64,000 bases of DNA from positions 62,001 to 126,000 of the forward strand of contig JAJDZU010000020.1 of assembly GCA_022824495.1 (NCBI GenBank), given 5' to 3'. Below, in pieces: positions 15,320-23,880 of the stretch. The notes below the pieces were generated by a model. The model saw only the letters and a list, made by a program, of their open reading frames with translations, searched no databases and was not told the origin of the DNA. Origin of the DNA: Chloroflexota bacterium. GTDB lineage: Bacteria > Chloroflexota > UBA11872. Both the position numbers and the translations under genes were made by a program. The stretch's first letter is position 1. The number at the start of each line of letters is the position of its first letter.

Positions 15320-17941
15320 ATGAACACTGCTGAAATTCGCGACCGCTACCTTTGCTTCTTTGCCGAACGCGGGCACCGCGTGTTGCCCAGTGCTTCACTG
15401 GTGCCGGTCGGCGATCCGAGCGTGTTGCTGACGTCCGCCGGGATGCAACAGTTCAAGCCGTACTTCAGCGGTGAGCGACCCTCGCCCTATCCTCGAATCG
15501 CCACGGTGCAAAAGTGCTTCCGGACCACGGATCTGGACGAGGTCGGAGACCTTAGCCACCTCACGTTCTTTGAAATGCTCGGCAATTTCAGCTTTGGCGA
15601 CTATTTCAAGGTGGAGGCGATCACCTGGGCTCGCGAACTTGTCCAGAATGTGATTGGGATTGAGCCGGACCGGGTCTGGGCCACAGTCTACGAAGGCAGC
15701 CCGGGCGTGCCGCGGGACGAGGAAGCGGCGGATATCTGGGCGGATCTGGGCCATCCGCGCGAGCGCATTGCCTACGCAGGTGCGGACAACTTCTGGGGGC
15801 CGACGGGCGACAGCGGCCCGTGCGGGCCGACGACCGAGATTCACATCAATTTGCGGCCCGACTTGCCTGACGTCGGACCGCTGGCGGAGCCGGAGCAATA
15901 CCTCGAGATTTGGAACCTGGTGTTCAATCAATACTTCAAGTCGGCGAACGGTGATTTGACGCCACTGGAGCATCACGGCGTGGACACCGGGGCCGGCCTG
16001 GAGCGCTGGGCTGTGGTCTTGCAGGGTGTCAATTCGATCTACGAGACTGATACGTGGTGGCCACTCCTGCATGCCGCGGCAGGTCAGGCGGGCCTCGACT
16101 ACGAGGCCGAACGCGAGAGTGGGCGATCGCTCCGGGTTATCGCACAACACAGCCGCGCGGCGGCATTCCTCATCGGCGACGGCGTGATGCCGGGAAACGA
16201 GGGCCGCGGCTACATCCTTCGGCGCAGCATCCGTCAGGCTGTGCGGCACGCGCGGCAGCTGGGTATCGATTCGGACGCCCTTGCGCCCGTGGTCGCAGCG
16301 GCCATCGATGTTATGTCCGAGGAGGGATACGAGGTCCTTCTCCCGCGGGCAGACTTCATTCGCGGCGTGGTGAGTGACGAGGAGCGGCGCTTCCGCCGCA
16401 CGCTTGATGCTGGTGTGGCGCGTCTGGACGACTTGCTGGCGACCGTGCCGCACGGTGGACAGGTCGACGGTGCACGCGTGTTCGAGCTATATGACACGTT
16501 CGGATTTCCGCCGGACATTACGAAGGACATCGCAGCCGCACAGGGCGTGGGTGTGGACGAAGCTGGCTTTCATGCCGCGCTGGCGGAGCAGCAGGCGCGC
16601 AGCCGCGCCGCGCAGTCTGACGGACAGGCGCTGGAGTTGCCGTCCGGTTTTGGGGAATCGATGTTCCTGGGTTACGACTTCGTGACCGAGGCCGAAGGCA
16701 CGATCGTGGCGCTGGCGCGTGACGGCGTGCTGCTGGACGCCGCAGCGAGCGGCGAACACTTGATGATCGTGTTGGACCAGACGCCTTTCTACGGAGAGTC
16801 CGGTGGCCAGGTCGGTGATTCGGGAGTTCTCGAAGGATCCGACGGCGCGGCCCGTATAACCGACACACTCAAAAATCCCGAAGGCACGGTAGTGATGGTC
16901 GCCGAGATAACACGGGGCCAGCTCGCCGTGGGCGAGCGTGTACTGGCTCGCGTTGACCGCGAGCGTCGCTTCAACATCATGCGTAACCACACGGCAACGC
17001 ACCTCTTGCACGCGGGTCTACGGCGGACGCTGGGCGATCACGTGCGCCAGGCGGGTTCGCTGGTGGCGCCGGACCGACTGCGGTTCGACTTCACGAATCC
17101 AGCACCCGTGGCCGATGACGAGTTGCGCCGAATCCAACAGTGGGTGAATTCGCAGATTCTCGAAGATCACCGACTGGTCACCGAACAGACTGAGGTACAG
17201 GCGGCGGTGGAAGCTGGGGCCATGGCGCTGTTCGGCGAGAAGTACGGCGAAGTGGTGCGCATGGTGCGAATGAGCGACGTGAGCCGTGAACTCTGCGGCG
17301 GAACCCACTGTGCATCAAGCAACCAGATCGGGCTCTTCGCCATCGTGCAGGAAGGCGGAATCGCGGCGGGCGTTCGCCGAATTGAAGCCGTAACCGGCGC
17401 CGGAGCCGTTGAGTTTGTGGAACGAAACCAGGACCTACTGGCAGGAATTGCCCGTCAGCTGGAGTCGGCGCCGGCTGAGTCGCCGGAACGCCTGCAGCGG
17501 CTGCTCGATCAGCAGGTCGACCTGCGGCGACGATTGCTGGCTGCCGAGCGAGCCGAGGCTCGACGGCAGGCTAAACGGCTGGCGGCGGAATCGGTCGCGA
17601 TTGGACCGATCTCGCTGGTTGCGGCCAATACGTCAGCGGCTAATCGCGACGCGCTACGCGAGTTGAGCGACGATCTGCGCCAGCGGCTGGAAACGCCCTG
17701 GGTGATCGTGCTCGCGGCCACGATCGACGGCCGGCCGGCGTTCGTGGCTGCGGCGTCGGACGAGGCAGTGGCGGCAGGGGTCAATGCGGGAATACTGGCA
17801 CGTGCCATGGCGAATGCCGCCGGTGGAGGTGGTGGGGGGCGGCCGGAGTTGGCCATGGCCGGTGGCAAGGATCCATCGCGGATTCCGGCCGCGCTGGAGG
17901 CTGGATGCGCCTCGGTGCTCGAGGCGGTGGCCGGGCCGTGA
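15320..17941 (+). CDS. alaS: Alanyl-tRNA synthetase
   Basis: The 873-residue protein has all AlaRS parts. The class II catalytic core starts at the N-terminus (EIRDRYLCFFAERGH; LTSAGMQQFKPYF; TFFEMLGNFSFGDYF). The editing domain has the zinc motif NHTATHLLH near residue 555 and CGGTHC at 659-664. The C-terminal DHHA1 part is glycine-rich and ends GGRPELAMAGGKDPSRIPAALEAG. Active-site and editing motifs are intact. The leader of about 100 bases shows no T-box consensus. Its TGA overlaps the GTG of the next gene, which heads a housekeeping operon. Confidence 0.97.
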   Translation: MNTAEIRDRYLCFFAERGHRVLPSASLVPVGDPSVLLTSAGMQQFKPYFSGERPSPYPRIATVQKCFRTTDLDEVGDLSHLTFFEMLGNFSFGDYFKVEAITWARELVQNVIGIEPDRVWATVYEGSPGVPRDEEAADIWADLGHPRERIAYAGADNFWGPTGDSGPCGPTTEIHINLRPDLPDVGPLAEPEQYLEIWNLVFNQYFKSANGDLTPLEHHGVDTGAGLERWAVVLQGVNSIYETDTWWPLLHAAAGQAGLDYEAERESGRSLRVIAQHSRAAAFLIGDGVMPGNEGRGYILRRSIRQAVRHARQLGIDSDALAPVVAAAIDVMSEEGYEVLLPRADFIRGVVSDEERRFRRTLDAGVARLDDLLATVPHGGQVDGARVFELYDTFGFPPDITKDIAAAQGVGVDEAGFHAALAEQQARSRAAQSDGQALELPSGFGESMFLGYDFVTEAEGTIVALARDGVLLDAAASGEHLMIVLDQTPFYGESGGQVGDSGVLEGSDGAARITDTLKNPEGTVVMVAEITRGQLAVGERVLARVDRERRFNIMRNHTATHLLHAGLRRTLGDHVRQAGSLVAPDRLRFDFTNPAPVADDELRRIQQWVNSQILEDHRLVTEQTEVQAAVEAGAMALFGEKYGEVVRMVRMSDVSRELCGGTHCASSNQIGLFAIVQEGGIAAGVRRIEAVTGAGAVEFVERNQDLLAGIARQLESAPAESPERLQRLLDQQVDLRRRLLAAERAEARRQAKRLAAESVAIGPISLVAANTSAANRDALRELSDDLRQRLETPWVIVLAATIDGRPAFVAAASDEAVAAGVNAGILARAMANAAGGGGGGRPELAMAGGKDPSRIPAALEAGCASVLEAVAGP

Positions 17942-19338
17942 GAGCCGTACGCGAGCGGAGACCAGACGTGGTGCGGCGGGTTTACATCCCGGAGGCCGGG
18001 ATCAACCGGCCGCGAGTCCATAGCCCACCGCGACCGACGTTCGAACGATCCGCACGCGCAAGCCGCAACGTCGTCTTCCAACGCCTTCCGTCAGATGACA
18101 CCGAGTCGCGAATGGAATCGTGGCGCCTCCCACGCTCAACGGTCATTCCGACTCGGCTCTGGCGGCAGCCGATATCGCGGCTTTCCGCAGCGGCGATCGT
18201 GATTGGACTCTTGGCAGTGTTTAGTGTCGTGCTGGCCATTCAGTATTTTGTGGTTCCCTCGAGCACGATCGTGGTGATCCCGCAGGCCAAACGGATACCG
18301 ATTGACTCGACGGTGCGGATCGATCCCGACGCCGGCTCGCTCGACGTCGCCCGCGGCGTCGTGCCGGGGACGGTCATGGACGCCACTGTCCGGGACTCGC
18401 TGACCAAACCCACGACCGGACGACAGCGCGAGGCTCAAGGCGTAGCCAGAGGCTTTGTCACGATACGCAATCGCACGCGCCAGGCCGTGGTGCTGCCCGC
18501 GGGGACGCGAGTGCTGACGACGGACGGGACTGGATTCCTCACCGACGCAGAGTTTCTGGTGCCACCAACGCTGCAGGTCGGCGGCCGCGATGTGCCGGGG
18601 GAGGCCATCGCGGCGGTGACGGCCGAGGAGTCGGGTCTTTCGGGAAACGCCCCGGCCCTCGCCATTACGACGGTGGACGGACCATTTGGCGGTGCGCTGG
18701 AGGCCTTCAACCCGCAGCCGCTGGAGGGTGGTTCGGAGCGCGAAGTGGCGCTGGTGTCTCAGCGTGACTCCACCGAACTGGACGCCCTTCTGACCGAGCG
18801 GTTGCAGAGTGCGGCCATTGAGCACCTGCGCCGAGACCGTCCGGAAAACCAGACACTTATCGTGTGGTCGCCGGCAAGCGGCAATCCACAAATATTGCGG
18901 CGCGAGTTCAGCGCCACGCCCGATGAACACGCCACCGAAATCTCCTTGGCCATGGAAATCCGGGCTCTGGGAACGGCCTTCGCCACGGAAGATTTGGAGG
19001 CCGTGTTGCTACAGCGCCTGCGGGAGTCGTTGGAGGGGCAGGCGTTTGAAATCGACTCACTTCGCGTGCTCGATACCGTAGTCCTTGGCGAGCGTCAAGG
19101 GGTGCTGGATCTGCGGGTACAGGCAATTGCGGAGGCTGTGGACTCGATTGACCACAGCTCGGTGCGCGGCGCGGCGACCGGCCGCTCGCTCGGCGAGGGG
19201 TTGCAGGCACTCAGGGCGCTGCCGGGCGTAGACGAAGTGACCGTGACCCACGATCCCCCCGACACAGCAAATTTTCCGAGACTCGGTTTGCGCATCGATG
19301 TCAAGGTCGAGGCGCCGCATCCGATCCAGGCCCCATGA
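17938..19338 (+). CDS. Baseplate-J-like single-pass membrane protein
   Basis: The 466-residue protein has a basic N-terminal region, one membrane segment (about residues 82-105, VIGLLAVFSVVLAIQYFVV) and a beta-rich extracytoplasmic region. RGFVTIRNRTRQAVVLPAGTRVLTTDG ... VPGEAIAAVTAEESGLSGNAPA resembles the core of phage baseplate J/gp47 proteins, a fold also found in chromosomal membrane proteins with no phage context. No other phage genes are present. The GTG at 17938 is chosen because it overlaps the alaS stop (GTGA). The role is unknown; the fixed-looking place between alaS and ruvX/mltG suggests an envelope housekeeping function. Confidence 0.65.
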   Translation: MRAVRERRPDVVRRVYIPEAGINRPRVHSPPRPTFERSARASRNVVFQRLPSDDTESRMESWRLPRSTVIPTRLWRQPISRLSAAAIVIGLLAVFSVVLAIQYFVVPSSTIVVIPQAKRIPIDSTVRIDPDAGSLDVARGVVPGTVMDATVRDSLTKPTTGRQREAQGVARGFVTIRNRTRQAVVLPAGTRVLTTDGTGFLTDAEFLVPPTLQVGGRDVPGEAIAAVTAEESGLSGNAPALAITTVDGPFGGALEAFNPQPLEGGSEREVALVSQRDSTELDALLTERLQSAAIEHLRRDRPENQTLIVWSPASGNPQILRREFSATPDEHATEISLAMEIRALGTAFATEDLEAVLLQRLRESLEGQAFEIDSLRVLDTVVLGERQGVLDLRVQAIAEAVDSIDHSSVRGAATGRSLGEGLQALRALPGVDEVTVTHDPPDTANFPRLGLRIDVKVEAPHPIQAP

Positions 19339-19759
19339 GCCAGAGCGGCCCCCGGCGGCACTGGGCCGCCGGGTGTGCGCGCTGGACCTGGGGGAGCGCC
19401 GAATCGGCGTGGCCATGACCGATGCGAGCGGCGCGTTCGTTGCGATGCGACAGGTGGTGACCCGTCGTGGGGGGACTCGTGACGCAGACGCCCTGACGGG
19501 CATTCTGGACGCTTCCCCCGGCGCAACGTTAGTGATCGGCCTGCCGTTAAACACTGATGGATCCGAAAGCTCACAGGCCGTTCGTAACCGTCGTTGGGCA
19601 GCCCGGCTGCTTGAAGGCCGCAGCGAGCCTGTTGTGTGGAGAGACGAGAGCTTGACGACACAGGCCGCCCGGCGGGACGGCGCAGGAGACGCGGACGTGG
19701 ATGCGCGGGCCGCCGAGATACTCCTGCTGGATTACCTCAGGAGCCAGACCACATGCTGA
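19298..19759 (+). CDS. ruvX: RuvX/YqgF family resolvase-like nuclease
   Basis: The 153-residue open frame carries the YqgF RNase-H-like motifs: LDLGERRIGVAMTD with the first catalytic Asp, VIGLPLNTDGSES, RDESLTTQAA, and DARAAEILLLDYL with the last acidic residues. The family processes the 16S rRNA 5' end and may act on Holliday junctions. The start is uncertain: ATG 19298 would overlap the previous gene by 41 bases, while GTG 19373 starts right at the conserved core. Its end overlaps mltG by seven bases. Confidence 0.86.
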   Translation: MSRSRRRIRSRPHEPERPPAALGRRVCALDLGERRIGVAMTDASGAFVAMRQVVTRRGGTRDADALTGILDASPGATLVIGLPLNTDGSESSQAVRNRRWAARLLEGRSEPVVWRDESLTTQAARRDGAGDADVDARAAEILLLDYLRSQTTC

Positions 19760-20805
19760 GCCGCGTGAGTGCGATTACCCAGGCGTTTGGCGTCGGACTG
19801 TTGACGCTGGCCGGCGTGCTGCTACTGGGCTATTCGGCAGCCTTCCGGTTTGCCGACTCACCGTCCCCGGTCGCGGCGCGTACCGTGCCCTTCACGATTC
19901 CGGTTGGAGCGACCGCGTCTGACATTGCCCAGGGGTTACGTGAGGCGAGCTTGATTCGCAGCGATCTCCTGTTTCAGGTGCTCGTGGAACGTCGCGGTCT
20001 GGAAGGGGCGTTTCGCCAGGGAACCTTCCTCTTGAGATCGGACATGACACTTGATGAGATTGTGCGCGCACTAAGTACGGCAACCGCGGTGGACCAAACG
20101 GTGACGTTTCCCGAGGGCTGGCGGCTGGAGGAGATCGCCGAACGACTGGCCGATCAGACCGAGATTGACGATCTGGAGTTCCTGCGACTGGCACGCGAGG
20201 GCGCGGCAGCCTTCGCCTTGGAGTTCGACTTCCTGACCGGCCTGCCGGCGGGTCAGTCGCTGGAGGGTTATCTGTTTCCCGACACATACCAAATAGACGG
20301 ATCGTCAAATGCGCGCAACCTGATTCAGCGCATGCTGCGGCGATTCGACGAAGTTGTGACATCGGAAATCCGGGCGGATGCGGCGGGAAACGGCTTGTCG
20401 GTCCATGATTTGCTCACGCTCGCCTCAATCATTGAGAGGGAGGCAGTCTTGGACGAGGAGCGGCCTGTGATTGCCGGCGTGTTCCACAACCGCCTGTCGC
20501 GCGGGATTCCCCTGCAGGCGGATCCAACCGCCCAGTACGCGATTGGCCGCACGGGTTCAGGCGGGCGCTGGTGGAAGCCGGACATTGACGGTGACGACCT
20601 GCGGACGCAGTCGCCGTACAATACATACGTGGTCAACGGGTTACCCCCGGGACCAATTGCCGCACCCGGGTTGGCCTCGATCATTGCGGCCGCCAGGCCT
20701 GAATCCACGCCGTACATTTTCTTTGTCGCTCGCGGCGATGGCTCACACGCCTTCTCCGAGACGCTGGAGGAACACACACGCAACATCGAGCGTTATCTGA
20801 ACTAA
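19753..20805 (+). CDS. mltG: Endolytic murein transglycosylase
   Basis: The 350-residue protein begins MLSRVSAITQAFG with one membrane anchor (about 9-30) and continues outside the membrane. A LysM-like part (FTIPVGATASDIAQGLREASLI; VTFPEGWRLEEIAERLAD) precedes the YceG catalytic domain with LEGYLFPDTYQ, catalytic Glu228 in ASIIEREA, and GVFHNRL ... LQADPTAQYA. It cuts nascent glycan strands and so sets chain length. The ATG at 19753 overlaps the ruvX stop; the frame is open further upstream, but that part lacks family features. Confidence 0.95.
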   Translation: MLSRVSAITQAFGVGLLTLAGVLLLGYSAAFRFADSPSPVAARTVPFTIPVGATASDIAQGLREASLIRSDLLFQVLVERRGLEGAFRQGTFLLRSDMTLDEIVRALSTATAVDQTVTFPEGWRLEEIAERLADQTEIDDLEFLRLAREGAAAFALEFDFLTGLPAGQSLEGYLFPDTYQIDGSSNARNLIQRMLRRFDEVVTSEIRADAAGNGLSVHDLLTLASIIEREAVLDEERPVIAGVFHNRLSRGIPLQADPTAQYAIGRTGSGGRWWKPDIDGDDLRTQSPYNTYVVNGLPPGPIAAPGLASIIAAARPESTPYIFFVARGDGSHAFSETLEEHTRNIERYLN

Positions 20806-20825
20806 CGGCCACTCGGACTGAGCGG

Positions 20826-21863
20826 TTGGCATCGCGTCTCGACGAATTTGGCGTGGACGCCCTATTGGTGACAGGCGTGGCGAACCGGCGCTATCTGAGC
20901 GGCTTTACGGGCACGGCTGCGACGCTGCTGATTTCCGCGGAGGACAGGCGGCTGGTGACGGACTCTCGCTACACCGAGCAAGCGACGCTCCAGGCTCCGG
21001 GATTCGACGTGATCGAAGACGTCGACACCCTCGGGGTTGTGGCGACCTGGGTTGGCGATAGGGCGATCGAACGGCTGGGTGTGGAGTCCGAGCACACGTC
21101 GCTGAAGCAGCACCGTGAGTTGGTGGAGCGGTTGGCCGATGAAGGGCGCGAGATGCCAGTCATTCCCCTCGACGGTCTGGTCGAGGACCTAAGAGTGGTG
21201 AAAGACGAGGCAGAACTCGCCATCCTGCGCGAGGCAGTACGGCTGGCGGACGATGTGATGGCGGCGGCCGGCGAGACCGTGTCACCCGGTATGACTGAGC
21301 GGGAGTTGTCGCTGGAGCTGGAACGACTGATTCGCGAGGGTGGCGACGGGCCGTCGTTTCCGACAATCGTGGCCGGCGGGCCAAATGCGGCGATGGCACA
21401 TCATTCGCCTGGCGCGCGACCGATTGGCGCTGGCGAGCCGGTGATCGTTGACCTCGGCGTGCGACTGGACGGCTACTGCTCGGATATCACGCGCACGTTT
21501 ACGGCGGGCGATTCCGACGGCCGTTTCGATGAGATCTACGCGATCGTGCTTGCGGCGCAGGTCGCGACGGAGGCCGGAACGCGCGCCGGGATGACAGGGC
21601 GTGAGGCCGATGCGTTGGCTCGGCAGGTGATCACCGACGCGGGCTACGGTGGATACTTCGGTCACGGGACCGGCCACGGAGTGGGGCTTGAGATTCACGA
21701 GGCGCCGACGCTATCTCCGCGCGGTGGCAGTGTGCTGGCCGCCGGCGCCGTGGCGTCGGTCGAGCCGGGCATTTACCTTCCGGGCTGGGGCGGCGTGCGG
21801 ATCGAAGACTTGGTAGTGATTGGGTCCAAGGGTGTGGACGTATTGACACAGGCCCATAAGTGA
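20826..21863 (+). CDS. pepQ: Xaa-Pro aminopeptidase (M24 family)
   Basis: The 345-residue enzyme has a creatinase-like N-terminal domain (1-120; ANRRYLSGFTG) and a pita-bread metallopeptidase domain. The five metal ligands are present: Asp209 (VIVDLG), Asp220 (CSDITRTF), His284 (GHGTGHGVGL), Glu313 (SVEPGIY) and Glu327 (VRIED). It removes N-terminal residues before proline or splits X-Pro dipeptides; sequence alone does not separate the two. The start is TTG. It is often found directly upstream of efp, as here. Confidence 0.93.
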   Translation: MASRLDEFGVDALLVTGVANRRYLSGFTGTAATLLISAEDRRLVTDSRYTEQATLQAPGFDVIEDVDTLGVVATWVGDRAIERLGVESEHTSLKQHRELVERLADEGREMPVIPLDGLVEDLRVVKDEAELAILREAVRLADDVMAAAGETVSPGMTERELSLELERLIREGGDGPSFPTIVAGGPNAAMAHHSPGARPIGAGEPVIVDLGVRLDGYCSDITRTFTAGDSDGRFDEIYAIVLAAQVATEAGTRAGMTGREADALARQVITDAGYGGYFGHGTGHGVGLEIHEAPTLSPRGGSVLAAGAVASVEPGIYLPGWGGVRIEDLVVIGSKGVDVLTQAHK

Positions 21864-21919
21864 CCGGTACTGAAGCGTCGGCTTGCAATCCGAGAACTCG
21901 AGGCTAAGGAGGCCGCTGC

Positions 21920-22477
21920 GTGATTGACGCGGGCGAACTGAGACGTGGTTGGGTACTGCGCATGGACGGTGCTCTCTGCCAGATCATCGACTTCCAGCAC
22001 CAGAAGATCGGCCGCGGGTCGGCCAACGTGCGGCTGAAGGTGCGCGACGTTCGCAGCGGGGCGACAACGGACCGCTCGTTTCAGGCTTCGAAGCGATTCG
22101 AGCGCGTGATCCTGGATACGCACAAGGTGCAATTCCTGTACCAGGACGCTTCTGGCTTTCACTTCATGGACATGGAAACCTACGAGGACATGACACTCTC
22201 GGCCGACGCTGTAGGGGACGCCGCCGACTACTTGACTGACGGTCTCGACCTGGAGATCACCTCATTCGAGGGCTCGCCTCTCGGTGTTGAGTTGCCCATC
22301 AACATCGACATTGAGGTTGTGGAGACTGAACCGGGCGTGCGTGGCGATACGGCGACCGGCGCTACCAAGATGGCGCGTGTGGCGACTGGGCTGGAGGTGC
22401 AAGTCCCGCTGTTCGTGGAGACCGGCGACGTACTGCGCATCGACTCGCGCAGCGGCGAGTATCAGACGCGCGTCTGA
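21920..22477 (+). CDS. efp: Translation elongation factor P
   Basis: The 185-residue protein has the three EF-P beta domains: KOW-like N-terminal domain with GWVLRMDGALCQIIDFQHQKIGRGSANVRLK, middle OB domain, and C-terminal TGATKMARVATGLEVQVPLFVETGDVLRIDSRSGEY. It relieves ribosome stalling at proline runs. The loop tip that is lysine (modified) in many bacteria is Arg32 here (KIGRGS). Neither EpmA nor EarP is in the window. The GTG start is fixed by AAGGAGG eight bases upstream, one of the best ribosome sites seen here. Confidence 0.95.
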   Translation: MIDAGELRRGWVLRMDGALCQIIDFQHQKIGRGSANVRLKVRDVRSGATTDRSFQASKRFERVILDTHKVQFLYQDASGFHFMDMETYEDMTLSADAVGDAADYLTDGLDLEITSFEGSPLGVELPINIDIEVVETEPGVRGDTATGATKMARVATGLEVQVPLFVETGDVLRIDSRSGEYQTRV

Positions 22478-22495
22478 CGACCAAGTGAGGCGTCG

Positions 22496-22945
22496 ATGAC
22501 TACGGATCCGGAATGGGAAGCTGCGCTCGATGAGGACGTGCCGCGCTTAGCCCGGTTGCTGCGTGAGACGGGCGCGGAAGAAATCGAGATTGGCGACGAC
22601 GCGCGGACGATCCGGGTGCGGCGGTCAAGCGCATCAGTCGCCATAGCGGCGGAGACTGCCGCTGCGGACGACGTGGAATCAGCGGACGACGACATGGTGT
22701 CCGTTTCGTCGGAGCAGGTTGGCGTCTTCATGGCGCTGACCGAACCGGGCGCGCCCCCGCTGGTGCGTGTTGGTGATGTTGTGGCCGAGGGCCAGACCAT
22801 CGGCTACGTGGACGTGTTGGGCGTGGCGCACGACGTCAGTGCATCTGCGGACGGCGTGGTCGAACGCTTGCTGGTTCACGACGGCGAAATCGTGGAGTAC
22901 GGTCAGTTGCTGGCCGAGTTGCGCCGGAGCCAGGTCGCAAGCTAG
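22496..22945 (+). CDS. AccB-like biotinyl-domain protein without the biotin lysine
   Basis: The 149-residue protein aligns by eye with the acetyl-CoA carboxylase carrier AccB. The N-terminal helix LARLLRETGAEEIEIGD is followed by an acidic linker (50-68) and a biotinyl/lipoyl domain with VGVFMALTEPGAPPLVRVGDVV and VERLLVHDGEIVEYGQLLAEL. Where AccB has EAMK, this protein has DVLG (106-109), and the whole protein contains no lysine, so it cannot be biotinylated. No accC follows; secF faces it with a four-base overlap at the stops. It lies 18 bases after efp, the classic AccB position. A structural or regulatory role is possible; its function is not known to me. Confidence 0.8.
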   Translation: MTTDPEWEAALDEDVPRLARLLRETGAEEIEIGDDARTIRVRRSSASVAIAAETAAADDVESADDDMVSVSSEQVGVFMALTEPGAPPLVRVGDVVAEGQTIGYVDVLGVAHDVSASADGVVERLLVHDGEIVEYGQLLAELRRSQVAS

Positions 22946-23880
22946 CGAACCAACGTCAGCCGGCTTCGAAACCGCTCCCAGATCCGTGGCACGTCGCCCC
23001 GGTCCCAGGAGACCAGGGCCGACGCAGCGGCGAAGATCGACGAGTAGGTGCCGATCAAGAATCCGGCGGCCAGTGCCACGACAAACAGCCGGATGGTTGG
23101 TCCGCCGAGCACGATGAGGGCAAGTAGCACCAGTAGCGCGGTGAGCGAGGTATTCAGGGATCGGGTGAGGCTCTGGTTGGCGCTGAAGTTGACCGTCTGC
23201 TCGAAGTTCGGACGTTGGGCGTCGGGTAGGCGCAGATGGCGCTGCCGGTTCTCACGGATGCGGTCGAACACGACGATGGTGTCGTTAACGGAGAAGCCGA
23301 TGACCGTAAGAATGGCGGTAACGAAGAGTGCGTCCACTTGCACGCCGATCGTGTGGCCCAGCACGGCGAAGAGTCCCAGTAGAAAAAGCGCGTCGTGCAG
23401 GAGCGCGCCGATGGCGGCCAGGCCGAGCACGACGGGTCGTTCCATGCGGCGAAAGGCCCACATCACATAGAGCAGGATGAGGACCGAGGCCACCGCCACG
23501 CCGATTGCCGCCGCGCGGGTGAGTTCTGCGCCGACCACCGGACCGATGGTGGAGAAGCCGAGTTCCTGCCCAGGTCCGATGCGCTCGAAGATTGAAGCCA
23601 CCAGCGTGTTCTTGGCCTCAACCTCCAGGGGCGGCGTGCGCACCAGGGCTCCGCGATCGTCGGTGAGTTGGACGGTTGCTCCGGGATAACCGCTCTCAAC
23701 GGCCACGGCCTGTACGGCCTGTTGTGTGATCTCCTGGTCGAAGCGCAACTGCACGAGCGAACCGCCGGTGAAGTCGATTCCCGGTTTGAGGCCGCCCGTG
23801 AGCAAGGCGACGACGCCAGGCACCAGCAGTGCCAGCGACAGCAGATACCACCAGCCACGGCGGGACGTTATGGCGAACAT
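22942..23880 (-). CDS. secF: Protein-export membrane protein SecF
   Basis: The 312-residue protein has the SecF layout: a first membrane segment, the periplasmic P1 part beginning at LKPGIDFTGGSLVQLRF, then five segments ending in a basic tail. NDTIVVFDRIREN is the conserved fourth-segment motif. With SecD it uses the ion gradient to finish protein translocation through SecYEG. Its ATG overlaps the secD stop by one base (TGATG). Its stop overlaps that of the AccB-like gene by four bases, tail to tail. Confidence 0.96.
   Translation of the reverse strand: MFAITSRRGWWYLLSLALLVPGVVALLTGGLKPGIDFTGGSLVQLRFDQEITQQAVQAVAVESGYPGATVQLTDDRGALVRTPPLEVEAKNTLVASIFERIGPGQELGFSTIGPVVGAELTRAAAIGVAVASVLILLYVMWAFRRMERPVVLGLAAIGALLHDALFLLGLFAVLGHTIGVQVDALFVTAILTVIGFSVNDTIVVFDRIRENRQRHLRLPDAQRPNFEQTVNFSANQSLTRSLNTSLTALLVLLALIVLGGPTIRLFVVALAAGFLIGTYSSIFAAASALVSWDRGDVPRIWERFRSRLTLVR

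Noticed and set aside
17938-19338. Prophage remnant suggested by the baseplate-J-like protein
   Set aside because: No capsid, portal, integrase or lysis genes nearby; the neighbours are housekeeping genes with coupled starts.
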